In this document: one piece after another, positions 50,915-60,031 of the stretch | Position numbering within the stretch: the first letter of the stretch is position 1 | Layout: each line of letters begins with the position of its first letter | Assembly: GCF_012933505.1 (NCBI RefSeq) | Contig: NZ_JABBNB010000001.1 | Location: 434,001-498,000 of the forward strand | Source: Gordonia asplenii | Lineage (GTDB): Bacteria > Actinomycetota > Actinomycetes > Mycobacteriales > Mycobacteriaceae | Direction of reading: 5' to 3' | Length of the DNA stretch: 64,000 nt | Translations under genes and position numbers: made by a program | The notes under the pieces: generated by a model | The model's input: the letters and a program-made list of their open reading frames with translations, nothing else | Database searches by the model: none | What the model was told of the DNA's origin: nothing

Positions 50915-51749
50915 ACGACGGTGGATCGCCCAAGAACGGACGGTGCGACGGGGGTTGGTGCCCGTCGGTGTCGACGACGCCGAGTTCGACGGCCACCTCG
51001 GCGCCGATCAGCACCTGCCCGCTGCGCCTCATCCGGTCCGGATCGTCGGCGAGCGCCGCGATGATCCGGCCGGGGAACTCGACGGACTCGGCTGCGGCGG
51101 CCATCCCCGCGTACATCGCGGGGTCGACCGCGAACGCCGCCAGCGTCCGTTCGGTTTTCAGCAGGCCCATCCACAACGACACCACCGCGACGTCGTACTC
51201 CTTGAAGTCGACCGCCATGTCGTGGGCCATCTTGTCGACGGCCGCCTTGCCCGCACCGTAGGCCGGACCGTGCATGTAGCAGGTACCGCCGAACGACGAC
51301 GTGTGGACCACCAGGCCCGAACCGTTGGCAACCAGCAGGGGAGCGGCGTAGTAGGTCGCGACATAGTTCGAGCGCATCCCGACGTCGAACAGGTCGGTCA
51401 GCGCCAGCGGTTTCGACCAGAACGGGCCCTTGCGGGTCAGTGCCCCGGGCAGCGTGATCGCGTTGTTGACGAGGATGTCGAGCCGTCCGTGGTCGGCGGC
51501 GACGCGCTCGAACAACTCGGCGACCGCCGCGTCGTCGGCGTGGTCGACGACCATCGGCACGCCGGTGCCGCCGCGTCGGGTGATTTCCTCGGCCGTCTCG
51601 AAAACCGTTCCCGGAAGCGGTGATTGGCCCTCGACGTTGGTGCGGCCGGTGACGTACACCGTCGCGCCCGTCGCGCCTAGAGCCAGCGCGATGCCCTTGC
51701 CCGCGCCGCGGCTGGCGCCGGTGACGACGGCGATGCGCCCGGCGGTCAC
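50892..51749 (-). CDS. SDR family oxidoreductase
   Basis: The 285-residue short-chain dehydrogenase has TGASRGAGKGIALALG (about residues 10-25), NNA (about 92), HTSSFGG and the catalytic YGAGKAAVDKM (YxxxK). The architecture resembles DHRS1-type enzymes. It uses NAD(P)H; the substrate is unknown. The GTG at 51749 overlaps the hydrolase stop (GTGA), so both form one operon read from the KstR-like box at 52717. Confidence 0.87.
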   Translation of the reverse strand: MTAGRIAVVTGASRGAGKGIALALGATGATVYVTGRTNVEGQSPLPGTVFETAEEITRRGGTGVPMVVDHADDAAVAELFERVAADHGRLDILVNNAITLPGALTRKGPFWSKPLALTDLFDVGMRSNYVATYYAAPLLVANGSGLVVHTSSFGGTCYMHGPAYGAGKAAVDKMAHDMAVDFKEYDVAVVSLWMGLLKTERTLAAFAVDPAMYAGMAAAAESVEFPGRIIAALADDPDRMRRSGQVLIGAEVAVELGVVDTDGHQPPSHRPFLGDPPSFSAAVVD

Positions 51750-52684
51750 GCGTGCCCCCCGACGACTGTGCCGACCGCGTCGACATCGTCGGCCCAGCGA
51801 GCGCGGACCGTGGCGCATGCCTGCATGAGTGAGGGCACGAAGGCCTGCGAGTTCAGCACGCAACTCGCGTGCCCGCCGTCGAACTCGTGGATGGTGGCAC
51901 CCGGGATCCGCCTGCCCATCGCGATCTGCCGTTGCGGCGGAATGGCCTTGTCGCGCAACGGAACGACGACGGCGGTAGGCGCCGTGATCCTACCGATCCA
52001 CGGCCGCGAATGATGCTTGCCGATGGCGGCGACGGCCTGCGCCACGGCCCGCGGACGCGTCGAGCGGAACTCGGCGAGCGCCCAGCGGTGAATGTCGTCG
52101 GTCGGGTCCACCGGCTCGGGCTGGTCGTTCGACGCCGCGCGTTCGCGTCGGGCGCCCGAGCCCTGTAGCGCGGCCATCGACGCCCCGACGCTGCGATGGA
52201 AGATGCGCTCGGTGATCGTCGACTGAAAGACATCGGTGCTCGCGCACAGCACCAGGCCGCCGACTCGATCCGGGTGCTGTCGCCAGACCCGCTGTGCCAC
52301 AAGCGAACCCATCGAATATCCGGCGATCATCGCTTGCTCTACGCCGAGCACGTCGAGCAGGGCGACGGCGTCGTCGGCGCAGTCGTGCAAGGTGAACTCC
52401 ACCGCGCCGATACCGCGGCCGTGCAATCGTTGATCCAGCGTGATCACCCGAAAGCGTTGTGCGAGTGCGGGAATGCTCGGGAACCAGGTGAGCAGCCCGG
52501 TGGTGGACAGTGCGTGCAACAGAAGGATCGCGGGTGCGTCGACGTCGGGTCCGGGAGTGTCGGTGACGTAGGTGGTCCCGCGGCCGGGCAACTCGACCAG
52601 CTCGCCCGTCGGGACGTCGACGTCGGGGATGGTCACCCCGGCGGGGAGCCGGGCGGCCAGGTCGGTGCGCCGTGCAGCGTTCAT
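51746..52684 (-). CDS. Alpha/beta hydrolase
   Basis: The 312-residue enzyme has the nucleophile elbow GYSMGS (about residue 131), the oxyanion segment LLLHALSTTG, a cap region near 170-210, an Asp in VPLRDKAIPP and the catalytic His in FDGGHASCV near residue 281. Ester, lactone or C-C bond hydrolysis is possible; relatives include MhpC/HsaD-like enzymes. The ATG at 52684 is preferred over an upstream TTG. A KstR-type box lies 33 bases upstream, which makes a role in sterol-side-chain or ring metabolism plausible. Confidence 0.85.
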   Translation of the reverse strand: MNAARRTDLAARLPAGVTIPDVDVPTGELVELPGRGTTYVTDTPGPDVDAPAILLLHALSTTGLLTWFPSIPALAQRFRVITLDQRLHGRGIGAVEFTLHDCADDAVALLDVLGVEQAMIAGYSMGSLVAQRVWRQHPDRVGGLVLCASTDVFQSTITERIFHRSVGASMAALQGSGARRERAASNDQPEPVDPTDDIHRWALAEFRSTRPRAVAQAVAAIGKHHSRPWIGRITAPTAVVVPLRDKAIPPQRQIAMGRRIPGATIHEFDGGHASCVLNSQAFVPSLMQACATVRARWADDVDAVGTVVGGHA

Positions 52685-52716
52685 TCGGGTCAGACCCCTA
52701 ATCCTTGTGGACAATC

Positions 52717-52730
52717 TAGAACGTGTTTCA
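52717..52730. promoter_or_regulatory. KstR-like box between the hydrolase and NTF2 genes
   Basis: TAGAACGTGTTTCA fits TnnAACnnGTTnnA at all fixed positions. It lies 33 bases before the hydrolase ATG and 106 before the NTF2-type gene, so it could govern either or both directions. Confidence 0.65.
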
Positions 52731-52835
52731 TTTCTGCGTAACTATGCCACACGTCACTTTCAGCGACCTATAGTCATAAAATTGAATAGGTGCTACGGTG
52801 CATATGCCGTCCCCGACACACGTGAGGAACCCCAC

Positions 52836-53243
52836 ATGAAAGCATTCCGCGACGCCGTGCTGGCAAACGACATCGACGCGGTTGGCGCATTGTTCGCCGA
52901 CGACATCGTCTTCACCAGCCCGGTGGCATTCGCGCCGTACCCGGGAAAGCCGATCGCCTACGCGATCATCGAAGCGGTCATGGGCGTCTTCGAGGGCTTC
53001 CACTACGTCCGCGAGATCGGCCACGACGGCGACGCCGACACCGCCCTCGTGTTCGAGGCGACGGTGGACGGCAAGTCCGTCAACGGGTGCGACTTCATCC
53101 ACGTCAACGACGAGGGGCTCATCGACAGCCTGACGGTGATGGTCCGTCCGCTGTCGGGGGCTAACGCGTTGTCGGCCGCGATGGGCGCCAGATTCGAATC
53201 CATCAAAGAACGCGCCGCGGCCATGGTAGCGATGCAGTCATGA
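52836..53243 (+). CDS. NTF2/SnoaL-like protein
   Basis: The 135-residue protein has the cone-shaped NTF2-like pattern: FRDAVLANDIDAVGALFADDIVF at the start, a central FHYVREIGHDGD strand pair and GCDFIHVNDEGLIDSLTVMVRP at the end. The family includes ketosteroid isomerases, polyketide cyclases and hydrolases; no definite catalytic Asp-Tyr pair can be assigned. GAGGAA precedes the ATG by seven bases. Its stop overlaps the LLM gene start (ATGA), so they are coupled. Confidence 0.78.
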   Translation: MKAFRDAVLANDIDAVGALFADDIVFTSPVAFAPYPGKPIAYAIIEAVMGVFEGFHYVREIGHDGDADTALVFEATVDGKSVNGCDFIHVNDEGLIDSLTVMVRPLSGANALSAAMGARFESIKERAAAMVAMQS

Positions 53244-54271
53244 AATTCGGTCTGCAACTTGGGTATTGGGGTGCACAGCCACCCGCGAATCATGCTGAAC
53301 TCGTCGCCGCGGCAGAGCGATCGGGCTTCGACGCCGTCTTCACCGCGGAGGCCTGGGGCTCCGACGCCTACACGCCGCTCGCCTGGTGGGGGTCGTCGAC
53401 GAGCAAGGTCCGCCTCGGCACGTCGGTGCTGCAGCTGTCGGCCCGCACTCCCACCGCATGCGCGATGGCGGCCTTGACACTCGATCACCTCTCCGGCGGT
53501 CGACACATCGTCGGCCTCGGGGTTTCGGGGCCGCAGGTCGTCGAAGGCTGGTACGGACAGCGTTTCCCCAAGCCGCTGGCGCGCACTCGCGAGTACATCG
53601 ACATCATGCGCCAGGTCTGGGCACGCGAGGCACCGGTCACCAGCGCCGGTCCGCACTACCCGTTGCCGTACAACGGCGACGGCGCCAGCGGCCTCGGCAA
53701 GGCGCTCAAGCCCATCGTGCATCCGCTGCGCCGCGACATCCCGGTGATGCTCGGCGCCGAAGGCCCCAAGAACGTCGCGCTGACCGCCGAGATCGCCGAC
53801 GGTTGGCTGCCGTTGTTCTACACACCGCGGATGGCCGACACCTACAATTCCTGGCTCGACGAGGGCTTCGCCCGGCCCGGGGCCCGGCGTACGCGCGCCG
53901 ACTTCGAGATCTGCGCGACCGCGCAGATCGTCATCACCGACGATCGCGACGCCGCGATGGCCGGGATCAAACCGTTCCTCGCGCTCTACATGGGCGGAAT
54001 GGGCTCGGAGGACACCAACTTCCACGCCGAGGTCTATCGGCGGATGGGCTACTCCGACGTCGTCGACGAAGTGACCGCACTGTTCCGCAGCGACCGCAAA
54101 GACGAAGCGGCACAGATCATTCCGGACGCACTGGTCGACGACTCGGCCATCGTCGGCGACGTCGATCACGTCCGCGAGCAGATCAAGGTGTGGGAGGCCG
54201 CGGGCGTCACGACGATGCTGGTGTCACCCGGCAGCGTCGACGAGATCGAGCGGCTCGCGGCGCTGGGCTGA
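53240..54271 (+). CDS. LLM-class F420-dependent oxidoreductase
   Basis: This 343-residue TIM-barrel protein belongs to the luciferase-like F420-dependent group: MKFGLQLGYWG at strand 1, GFDAVFTAEAWGSDAY, LGTSVLQLSARTP, and PVMLGAEGPKNVALTAEIADGWLP. It should move hydride between F420 and an unknown substrate. A similar protein (Rv3520c) lies in the KstR-controlled cholesterol region of Mycobacterium tuberculosis. The coupling to the NTF2 gene and the nearby KstR-like box support that context. Confidence 0.88.
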   Translation: MKFGLQLGYWGAQPPANHAELVAAAERSGFDAVFTAEAWGSDAYTPLAWWGSSTSKVRLGTSVLQLSARTPTACAMAALTLDHLSGGRHIVGLGVSGPQVVEGWYGQRFPKPLARTREYIDIMRQVWAREAPVTSAGPHYPLPYNGDGASGLGKALKPIVHPLRRDIPVMLGAEGPKNVALTAEIADGWLPLFYTPRMADTYNSWLDEGFARPGARRTRADFEICATAQIVITDDRDAAMAGIKPFLALYMGGMGSEDTNFHAEVYRRMGYSDVVDEVTALFRSDRKDEAAQIIPDALVDDSAIVGDVDHVREQIKVWEAAGVTTMLVSPGSVDEIERLAALG

Positions 54272-54301
54272 CCGGGTGACCGTGCGCGCCGACGGCGACG
54301 A

Positions 54302-55483
54302 TCAGATGAGGGTGACCGCCCGCAGGGCGACGTAGAGCTCGGCCGACTGCGCGGGGTCGGTGGTGTCACGGCCGGTCAATTCGCAGATCTTGCGCAGTCG
54401 ATAGCGCACGGTGTTGCGATGGCAGTACAGCATCTCGGCGGCGGTCGCGGCCGAACCGCCGCTTCGGAACCAGACGTCGAGTGCGGCGAGAAGATCGGAC
54501 CGTTCGGCGTCGGGCAGCGACAGGATCGGTCCGAGGATCGAAGTGGCTGCCACCCGACTGGCATCGGGCGCGGAGACCAGCAGATGCGCCAACGGATCCG
54601 CACCGAAGCGCACGAGGGTGCCGGGGCGAGCGCCGCGTGCGGCCAGGCGTGCCTGTGCGGTCGCCGCCGCGATCCCGTGGGCGGTGGCGAACACCGCGCT
54701 CACTCCGACTCGTCCGTCGACCGTTCGTCCGTCGAACACTGTCGTCAGCCGGTCGAAGGCACTCGCGGACTCGGCGGTCGGCGGCAGTACCAACAATCCG
54801 AGGGTCGTCTCCAATCCGGCATCCCACACCGATTGGATGCCGACGTCGGCGAGGATCGATGTCAGGCGCTGCCCGGTGGGGTGGTCGTCGCCCGCGGCGA
54901 CCACGACCGCGAACGTTCCCGATTCCGGCAGGCCGAGGGTGCGCAGCGCGTCGAGCAACCGTCCGGGGTTGGCGGAATGATCGTCGAACAGGGTGCGAAC
55001 CAACTGTCGATGTTTGTGCTCGTCGGCGCGGGCCAGGTCCAGTTCGGTGTCGTGATAGGCCTGGACCGCGGCGTCGGAGAAGGTGTCGACGATCTCCCAG
55101 AGATCGGCCGCCAGGTCGCCGAGATCTCGGTCGGCCGGCTCGACGGCGCGCTCGACCAGCGCCGACCAGACGTTGCGGCCGCCGAGTCGGAACGCATGCA
55201 GCAACGACGCGATCGGAATGCCGAGTTCGGCCTTGAGTCGCCCCGCCGCGCGGGCCGGTTCCAGGCGCAGGTCCGCGCGGTCGGCCAAGGCGTCGACCAT
55301 GGCGCCGAGGTTGTCGATGCAGGACTTGCGCAATTGCTCGGCGGTCAACAGCGTGGCGTCGGCGTAGTGCCGATCGGCGGCGACGATCTTCTCCACCAGG
55401 TCACCGACCAGCGCATCGCTGTTATAGCGCAATTCCATGGCCAGGCCGGCCGCCAGCGCCGAGGTCCGGTGTGCAGTCGTCAT
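54302..55483 (-). CDS. PucR/CdaR-type transcriptional regulator
   Basis: The 393-residue protein has an N-terminal helical region (1-160), a middle GGDEF-like sensory region (about 170-290) and the C-terminal PucR helix-turn-helix (about 325-385, with GSAATAAEMLYCHRNTVRYRLRK). The ATG at 55483 follows the pattern of related proteins; the frame extends 26 residues further upstream. It is divergent from the aldehyde dehydrogenase gene, and a 20-bp perfect palindrome in between is the likely binding site. Confidence 0.85.
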   Translation of the reverse strand: MTTAHRTSALAAGLAMELRYNSDALVGDLVEKIVAADRHYADATLLTAEQLRKSCIDNLGAMVDALADRADLRLEPARAAGRLKAELGIPIASLLHAFRLGGRNVWSALVERAVEPADRDLGDLAADLWEIVDTFSDAAVQAYHDTELDLARADEHKHRQLVRTLFDDHSANPGRLLDALRTLGLPESGTFAVVVAAGDDHPTGQRLTSILADVGIQSVWDAGLETTLGLLVLPPTAESASAFDRLTTVFDGRTVDGRVGVSAVFATAHGIAAATAQARLAARGARPGTLVRFGADPLAHLLVSAPDASRVAATSILGPILSLPDAERSDLLAALDVWFRSGGSAATAAEMLYCHRNTVRYRLRKICELTGRDTTDPAQSAELYVALRAVTLI

Positions 55484-55524
55484 CAGCCGACAGTAGCAGC
55501 CGGCCGTGATCTGTACCACCACAT

Positions 55525-55544
55525 CTTTGTGCTCACGCACAAAG
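55525..55544. promoter_or_regulatory. 20-bp palindrome between pucR-type and ALDH genes
   Basis: CTTTGTGC-TCAC-GCACAAAG has perfect eight-base arms. It lies 42 bases from the regulator start. A second small palindrome, CATTGACAATG, occurs near 55593-55603 closer to the ALDH gene. Confidence 0.7.
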
Positions 55545-55657
55545 GGAAGTTCCGATCTCATGGCGGATGTACATACCGTTAATGCTTGCGCACATTGACA
55601 ATGGATGTAGACACCTTCGGGCCGCGACCCGAACTTATCCGACCTAGGAGTATCGCC

Positions 55658-57373
55658 GTGGAAACAGCCACCGCATCATCACTGGCCGCCGTCGATCAGG
55701 CGATCACCGACCTCGCGCAGGGTGAGCGACGCTGGGCGGCGCTGTCGCTGCGTGACCGCGCCGATCTGCTGGATCGGGTCCGCGCGCTCACCGTCGAGCA
55801 TTCGCAGGAATGGGTGGACGCCGCCCTGGTCATCAAGGGGCTCGACCCGGCGTCGACGCTGGTCGGCGAGGAATGGATCTCGGGTCCCTACGCGCTGGCG
55901 ACGAGCCTGCACATCGTCGCGGAGTCGCTGCGAGCGCTGGCTCGCGGTGAGAGTCCTCTCGCCGACGTCACCTTCGGTAGCGCCGCCGGACAGACCACCG
56001 TCAAGGTGCTGCCCGCGAGCCTGTACGACTCGCTGTTGATGAGCGGTTTCAGCGCGCAGGTGTGGCTCGAACCAGGCGTCACGCGGGAGCAGGCGATCGC
56101 CGACGCCGGTCTGGCGCAACGCCATCCGGAACTGACCTACGGAATCGGCGTGGTGCTCGGCGCGGGCAATATCACCTCGATCACCCCGCTCGACACGCTC
56201 TACGAACTGATCGCCCACAACCGGGTGGTCGCGCTCAAGCTCAATCCGATCACCGATCCGCTGCTGCCCGTGCTGTCGAAGGTGCTGGCACCCTTCATCG
56301 AACTGGGTGCGGTGCGCATCCTGACCGGCGGGGCCGAGGTCGGCAAGTACCTCGTCGAACACGACGGCATCGCGCACGTCCACATGACCGGCAGCGCCAA
56401 CACCCACGACGTCATCGTGTGGGGCACCGGCGACGAGGCACTCGAGCGCAAGAAGGCGGGCACGCCGCTGCTGGCCAAGCCGGTGACCAGTGAACTGGGC
56501 GGAGTGTCGCCGACGATCATCATCCCGGGCAAGTGGAGCAAGGCCGACATCAAGTTTCAGGCGGCGCATGTCGCGACCCAGCGCCTGCACAACGGCGGCT
56601 ACAACTGCGTCGCCTCCCAGGGCATCATCCTGTCCTCCGACTGGCCGCAGCGCGACGAGTTCCTGGCCGCCCTGCGCGCGGCGATGAACGACGCACCGGC
56701 CCGCCGCGCCTATTACCCGGGCAGCGATTCGCGTGTCGCCGGGGCCCGCGAGTCCTACCCGGACGCCACCGGCCTCGGCCCCGACGGTGGGCGACTGCTG
56801 GTGGAGGGCGTCACCGCGTCGGCCGTCGAGCCGCTGCTGTCGGGCGAGTACTTCGCCCCGGTCCTCGGGGTCGTCGAGCTGCCCGGTACCGGAGCCGACT
56901 TCTTCCGCGCCGCCATCGCCACCGCGAACGACTCCTTCACCGGCACGCTGGGCGCCAACGTCGTCGCACATCCGAAGACCATCGCGTCGATCGGTGCGGC
57001 CGAGTTCGAGTCGCTCGTCGCGCAATTGCGTTACGGCACAATCGCAATCAACGCATGGACCGCGGTCGGCTACCTCACCCCGACGGCTACCTGGGGTGCC
57101 TTCCCCGGCCATACCCTCGACGACGTGCAGAGCGGAATCGGCGTCGTGCACAACGCGTGGCTCATCGCGCGTCCGCAACGGACCGTGGTGCGTGGGCCGT
57201 TCCGGCCGGCGCCGCGCTCGGTCGTGCACGCCGAGTGGTCGCTGTCGCCGAAGCCGCCGTGGTTCGTCAACAACAAGACCGCACCCAAGACCGGTCGACT
57301 GCTCGCCGAGTTCGCGGGCAAGCCGAGCCCGGCGAAACTGCCGGTGATCGTCGCTTCGGCGATGCGGGGGTAG
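55658..57373 (+). CDS. Aldehyde dehydrogenase family protein
   Basis: The 571-residue protein is longer than usual aldehyde dehydrogenases (about 480-500). It has the NAD-binding LKLNP with K194, MTGSANTHD, the general base E279 in TSELGG and the catalytic Cys C317 in GGYNCVASQ. It oxidises an aldehyde or acyl-thioester-type intermediate with NAD(P)+. The GTG at 55658 follows AGGAG at seven bases. It is divergent from the PucR-type regulator. The long C-terminal extension (after about residue 500) is Pro/Arg-rich. Confidence 0.85.
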   Translation: METATASSLAAVDQAITDLAQGERRWAALSLRDRADLLDRVRALTVEHSQEWVDAALVIKGLDPASTLVGEEWISGPYALATSLHIVAESLRALARGESPLADVTFGSAAGQTTVKVLPASLYDSLLMSGFSAQVWLEPGVTREQAIADAGLAQRHPELTYGIGVVLGAGNITSITPLDTLYELIAHNRVVALKLNPITDPLLPVLSKVLAPFIELGAVRILTGGAEVGKYLVEHDGIAHVHMTGSANTHDVIVWGTGDEALERKKAGTPLLAKPVTSELGGVSPTIIIPGKWSKADIKFQAAHVATQRLHNGGYNCVASQGIILSSDWPQRDEFLAALRAAMNDAPARRAYYPGSDSRVAGARESYPDATGLGPDGGRLLVEGVTASAVEPLLSGEYFAPVLGVVELPGTGADFFRAAIATANDSFTGTLGANVVAHPKTIASIGAAEFESLVAQLRYGTIAINAWTAVGYLTPTATWGAFPGHTLDDVQSGIGVVHNAWLIARPQRTVVRGPFRPAPRSVVHAEWSLSPKPPWFVNNKTAPKTGRLLAEFAGKPSPAKLPVIVASAMRG

Positions 57374-57550
57374 TCGCCTCGGGCGCCTTGGGCGAGTCAC
57401 CACCGGGCATCGTCGAGCGGCAGCAAGTCCGACCGAGGTCGTGCGGCCGACGCAGGTTTCCCATCGAGATGCGCGACGTTTCGTTTCGTTGCACAATCGG
57501 CGGTAGAAATCGGCGAGGCATGGCACCCTCGTGTCGGGAAGGTAGTCATC

Positions 57551-58555
57551 GTGAGATTTGTCTGGGACACCGCCCAACATCCGGTAACCGATCAGATGGC
57601 CTACTGGACAGACGTGGTATGCCAAGCGTTCACGCCGCTTGTTCCGGAGCGTCGCAGCGACCACCTGGCGAACAGTGCTCAGCAGACCGGGCTCTATGGA
57701 TATGTTCGCTCTGAGCGCCTTGCGGCGACCAATACAGCCGAAATCGCCTCGTGCACTCAGGAACTCAGCCACGGTAGGCGGGAAGTGAAGTGCGCCCCCA
57801 GCGAGGAGGTATTCGTCAATCTTCAGCTGGAGGGGACATGCCTCGGCGAACAGGATGGCGCCCAGTGTGTAGTCCCGGCCGGCGGTTTCGCGGTTTTCGA
57901 TACAACGCGTCCCTACAAGCTGGAGTTCATCGAATCCAGCGAAGGGCACCCATGGCGTGTGCTTTCCTTTCGCATCCCCCGCGACCAGTTGATGCCCTTG
58001 GTCCGGCTCGATGCGCAGATCACTGCCCGCACGGTGTCGGGTGGGAGCGGTGTCGGAGCCGTCGCAGCAACGATGATGCAGACTCTGTGGAAGGCACACG
58101 GTTCACTGGATGAGGTGTCCCGGCTGGCGCTGGATCACGCGTGTAGCCAGGTTGTTGCCTCGTCCCTCGGTAGCGGCGTGATCGACAGCGAGAACCCCGA
58201 TCGAGCGGCTATCGACGACGCGCTACGAACAGCTGTACGGCACTACATACTCGCCAACATCTCGCACGGCGTTGTGCAAGCAGCAGCCGCTGCCCGCCAC
58301 GTAGGCGTATCGGTTCGCAAGCTGCACCAGCTTTTCAACGGGGTGGGCACGAGCTTCGGAGCCGAGGTCCGCGAGTTACGACTGACTCACGCCGCGCGTG
58401 ACCTGGTCGACTCCGATCGATCGTCGTCGATTGCCGATATCGCTGCACGCTGGGGCTTTTGTGATGGTTCGCATCTGACACGTGCCTTCAAGCAGCGGTA
58501 TGGGTGTGCGCCTCGCGACTATCGCGCGCAGCATATCGAGCAGGTCGCTCGCTGA
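57551..58555 (+). CDS. AraC family transcriptional regulator
   Basis: The 334-residue protein has an N-terminal AraC-binding-like cupin domain (about 40-190, with SEEVFVNLQLEGTCLGEQDG and VPAGGFAVFDTTRPYKLEF) and two C-terminal helix-turn-helix motifs (VVQAAAAARHVGVSVRKLHQLF and IADIAARWGFCDGSHLTRAFKQRYG). GGAAGG lies before the GTG at 57551. It sits between the ALDH and acyl-CoA dehydrogenase genes and probably controls one or both. Confidence 0.9.
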   Translation: MRFVWDTAQHPVTDQMAYWTDVVCQAFTPLVPERRSDHLANSAQQTGLYGYVRSERLAATNTAEIASCTQELSHGRREVKCAPSEEVFVNLQLEGTCLGEQDGAQCVVPAGGFAVFDTTRPYKLEFIESSEGHPWRVLSFRIPRDQLMPLVRLDAQITARTVSGGSGVGAVAATMMQTLWKAHGSLDEVSRLALDHACSQVVASSLGSGVIDSENPDRAAIDDALRTAVRHYILANISHGVVQAAAAARHVGVSVRKLHQLFNGVGTSFGAEVRELRLTHAARDLVDSDRSSSIADIAARWGFCDGSHLTRAFKQRYGCAPRDYRAQHIEQVAR

Positions 58556-58719
58556 CGCCGAGTTGTCGTCGGGGCTTGTCGGTCTGTCTTCGGTGAGTGG
58601 GCGTGCACAGATATCCAACGGGGGTGTGCACATCTGTCCATGCGGCGGTGTGTTGCGACGGCCGACACTCGTGAGCACGCAACCGAGCGTGCACCCCTAC
58701 GAGTCCCGGGAGATCTTCC

Positions 58720-59976
58720 ATGGCTATCGATTTCACTCTGAGCAACGACCAATTGGCCCTACAGCAAGCGGCGCGGACTTTCGCGACGACCCGTCTGGTC
58801 GACGTCGAGAAGGCCATCGCCGACCTTGCCACGCCCGATCTGCGGTTCTATGCGCTCAAGCCCTTCTACCAGGAGATGGTCGATGCGGGATTTCTCAAGG
58901 CACTCATCCCGGTAGAGCAGGGTGGTGCCAAGATGGCGTCTCTCGACTTCGCATTGGCTGCCGAAGAGCTGACCAGCGTCGACATCAACGTGCCGACTGC
59001 ACTGTTGGCCACCGGCCTGGGGCTGCAGCCGATCATCCAGTACGGGTCGCCGGAGCAGAAGGACCGGTGGTTGCGGCCATTCACCGGGACCGAATCCACC
59101 ACTGCGGCGTTCGGTTTCACCGAAGCGGGGGGTGGCGCCAACTTCGACTCCGATGACCCGTCGGTGGGAGTGCGCACCCATGCATACCTCGACGGTGATG
59201 ACTGGGTGATCAACGGCGCTAAGCATTACACCACCAACGGCATCGGCTGGGATGGGCTCGGCCCGGACCTGATCACCCTGGTCTGTCGTACCGACCTGAC
59301 CAAGCCGCCACAGGAATCTCTGGCCGTCATCGTCATCCCTCGCGGCACCCCCGGCGTTGAGATCACCGGGCTGATCGACACCGTCGGTCACCGGGCGTGC
59401 ATCTCACCGAAACTCAAGTTCACCGATGTACGGGTACCAGCGGAGAACATTCTCGGCAAGCCCGGCGACGGGATGGACATCTGCCGCCTGGCTTTCAACT
59501 GGACAGCCTCGCTGATCGGCGCCGCCTGCGTCGGCCGCATGCGGGCCGCGTTCGATTTCGCCCTGACATGGGCCAAGACCGAACGCCGCAATGGTCCGGT
59601 GCCGGTCATCGACTACCAAAACGCCGGCTACATGCTCGTCGACATCAAGACCCGGATCGAAGCTGCCCGATACCTGACCTGGAAAGCGTGCCACCACTTC
59701 GACATCACCGACGGCCGAGACGAAGAACTCGGCCACATGGCCAAAGTCCACTGCTCGGAATTGTCGGTGCAGGCGGTCTACGACACCATGCGCCTTGTCG
59801 GCGTCGACGGATACGGCGACCAAACACCTATCGCCGCCATCATGAACGACGTACTCTGCTTCCCCGTCTACGACGGTGGGAACATGGGCGTGCGTCGCCG
59901 CCAACTCCACGCCCTATTACGTCGCGACACGTACAACGCCATGGCGTCGGCGGAAGGCCGACTCGCCGGAGTCTGA
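58720..59976 (+). CDS. Acyl-CoA dehydrogenase
   Basis: The 418-residue flavoprotein has the acyl-CoA dehydrogenase N-terminal helices (FTLSNDQLALQQAARTFA), the FAD/substrate signature AFGFTEAGGGANF (about residues 127-139), HYTTNG and the C-terminal helical domain with MRLVGVDGYGDQTPIA. It should introduce a trans-2 double bond in an acyl-CoA. The exact catalytic Glu cannot be assigned by eye. GGGAG precedes the ATG by eight bases. An inverted repeat ACAGAT/ATCTGT (58606-58639) upstream may be an AraC-type site. Confidence 0.88.
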   Translation: MAIDFTLSNDQLALQQAARTFATTRLVDVEKAIADLATPDLRFYALKPFYQEMVDAGFLKALIPVEQGGAKMASLDFALAAEELTSVDINVPTALLATGLGLQPIIQYGSPEQKDRWLRPFTGTESTTAAFGFTEAGGGANFDSDDPSVGVRTHAYLDGDDWVINGAKHYTTNGIGWDGLGPDLITLVCRTDLTKPPQESLAVIVIPRGTPGVEITGLIDTVGHRACISPKLKFTDVRVPAENILGKPGDGMDICRLAFNWTASLIGAACVGRMRAAFDFALTWAKTERRNGPVPVIDYQNAGYMLVDIKTRIEAARYLTWKACHHFDITDGRDEELGHMAKVHCSELSVQAVYDTMRLVGVDGYGDQTPIAAIMNDVLCFPVYDGGNMGVRRRQLHALLRRDTYNAMASAEGRLAGV

Positions 59977-60031
59977 CTATCCAGAGCTGGTACCGAGTGA
60001 AGTAGCGGGTGCTGCGGCTCAAGCTCGCCGG

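Noticed and set aside
57374-58099. Large minus-strand open frame crossing the ALDH and AraC genes
   Set aside because: Shadow frame; both plus-strand genes have recognisable catalytic or DNA-binding motifs.
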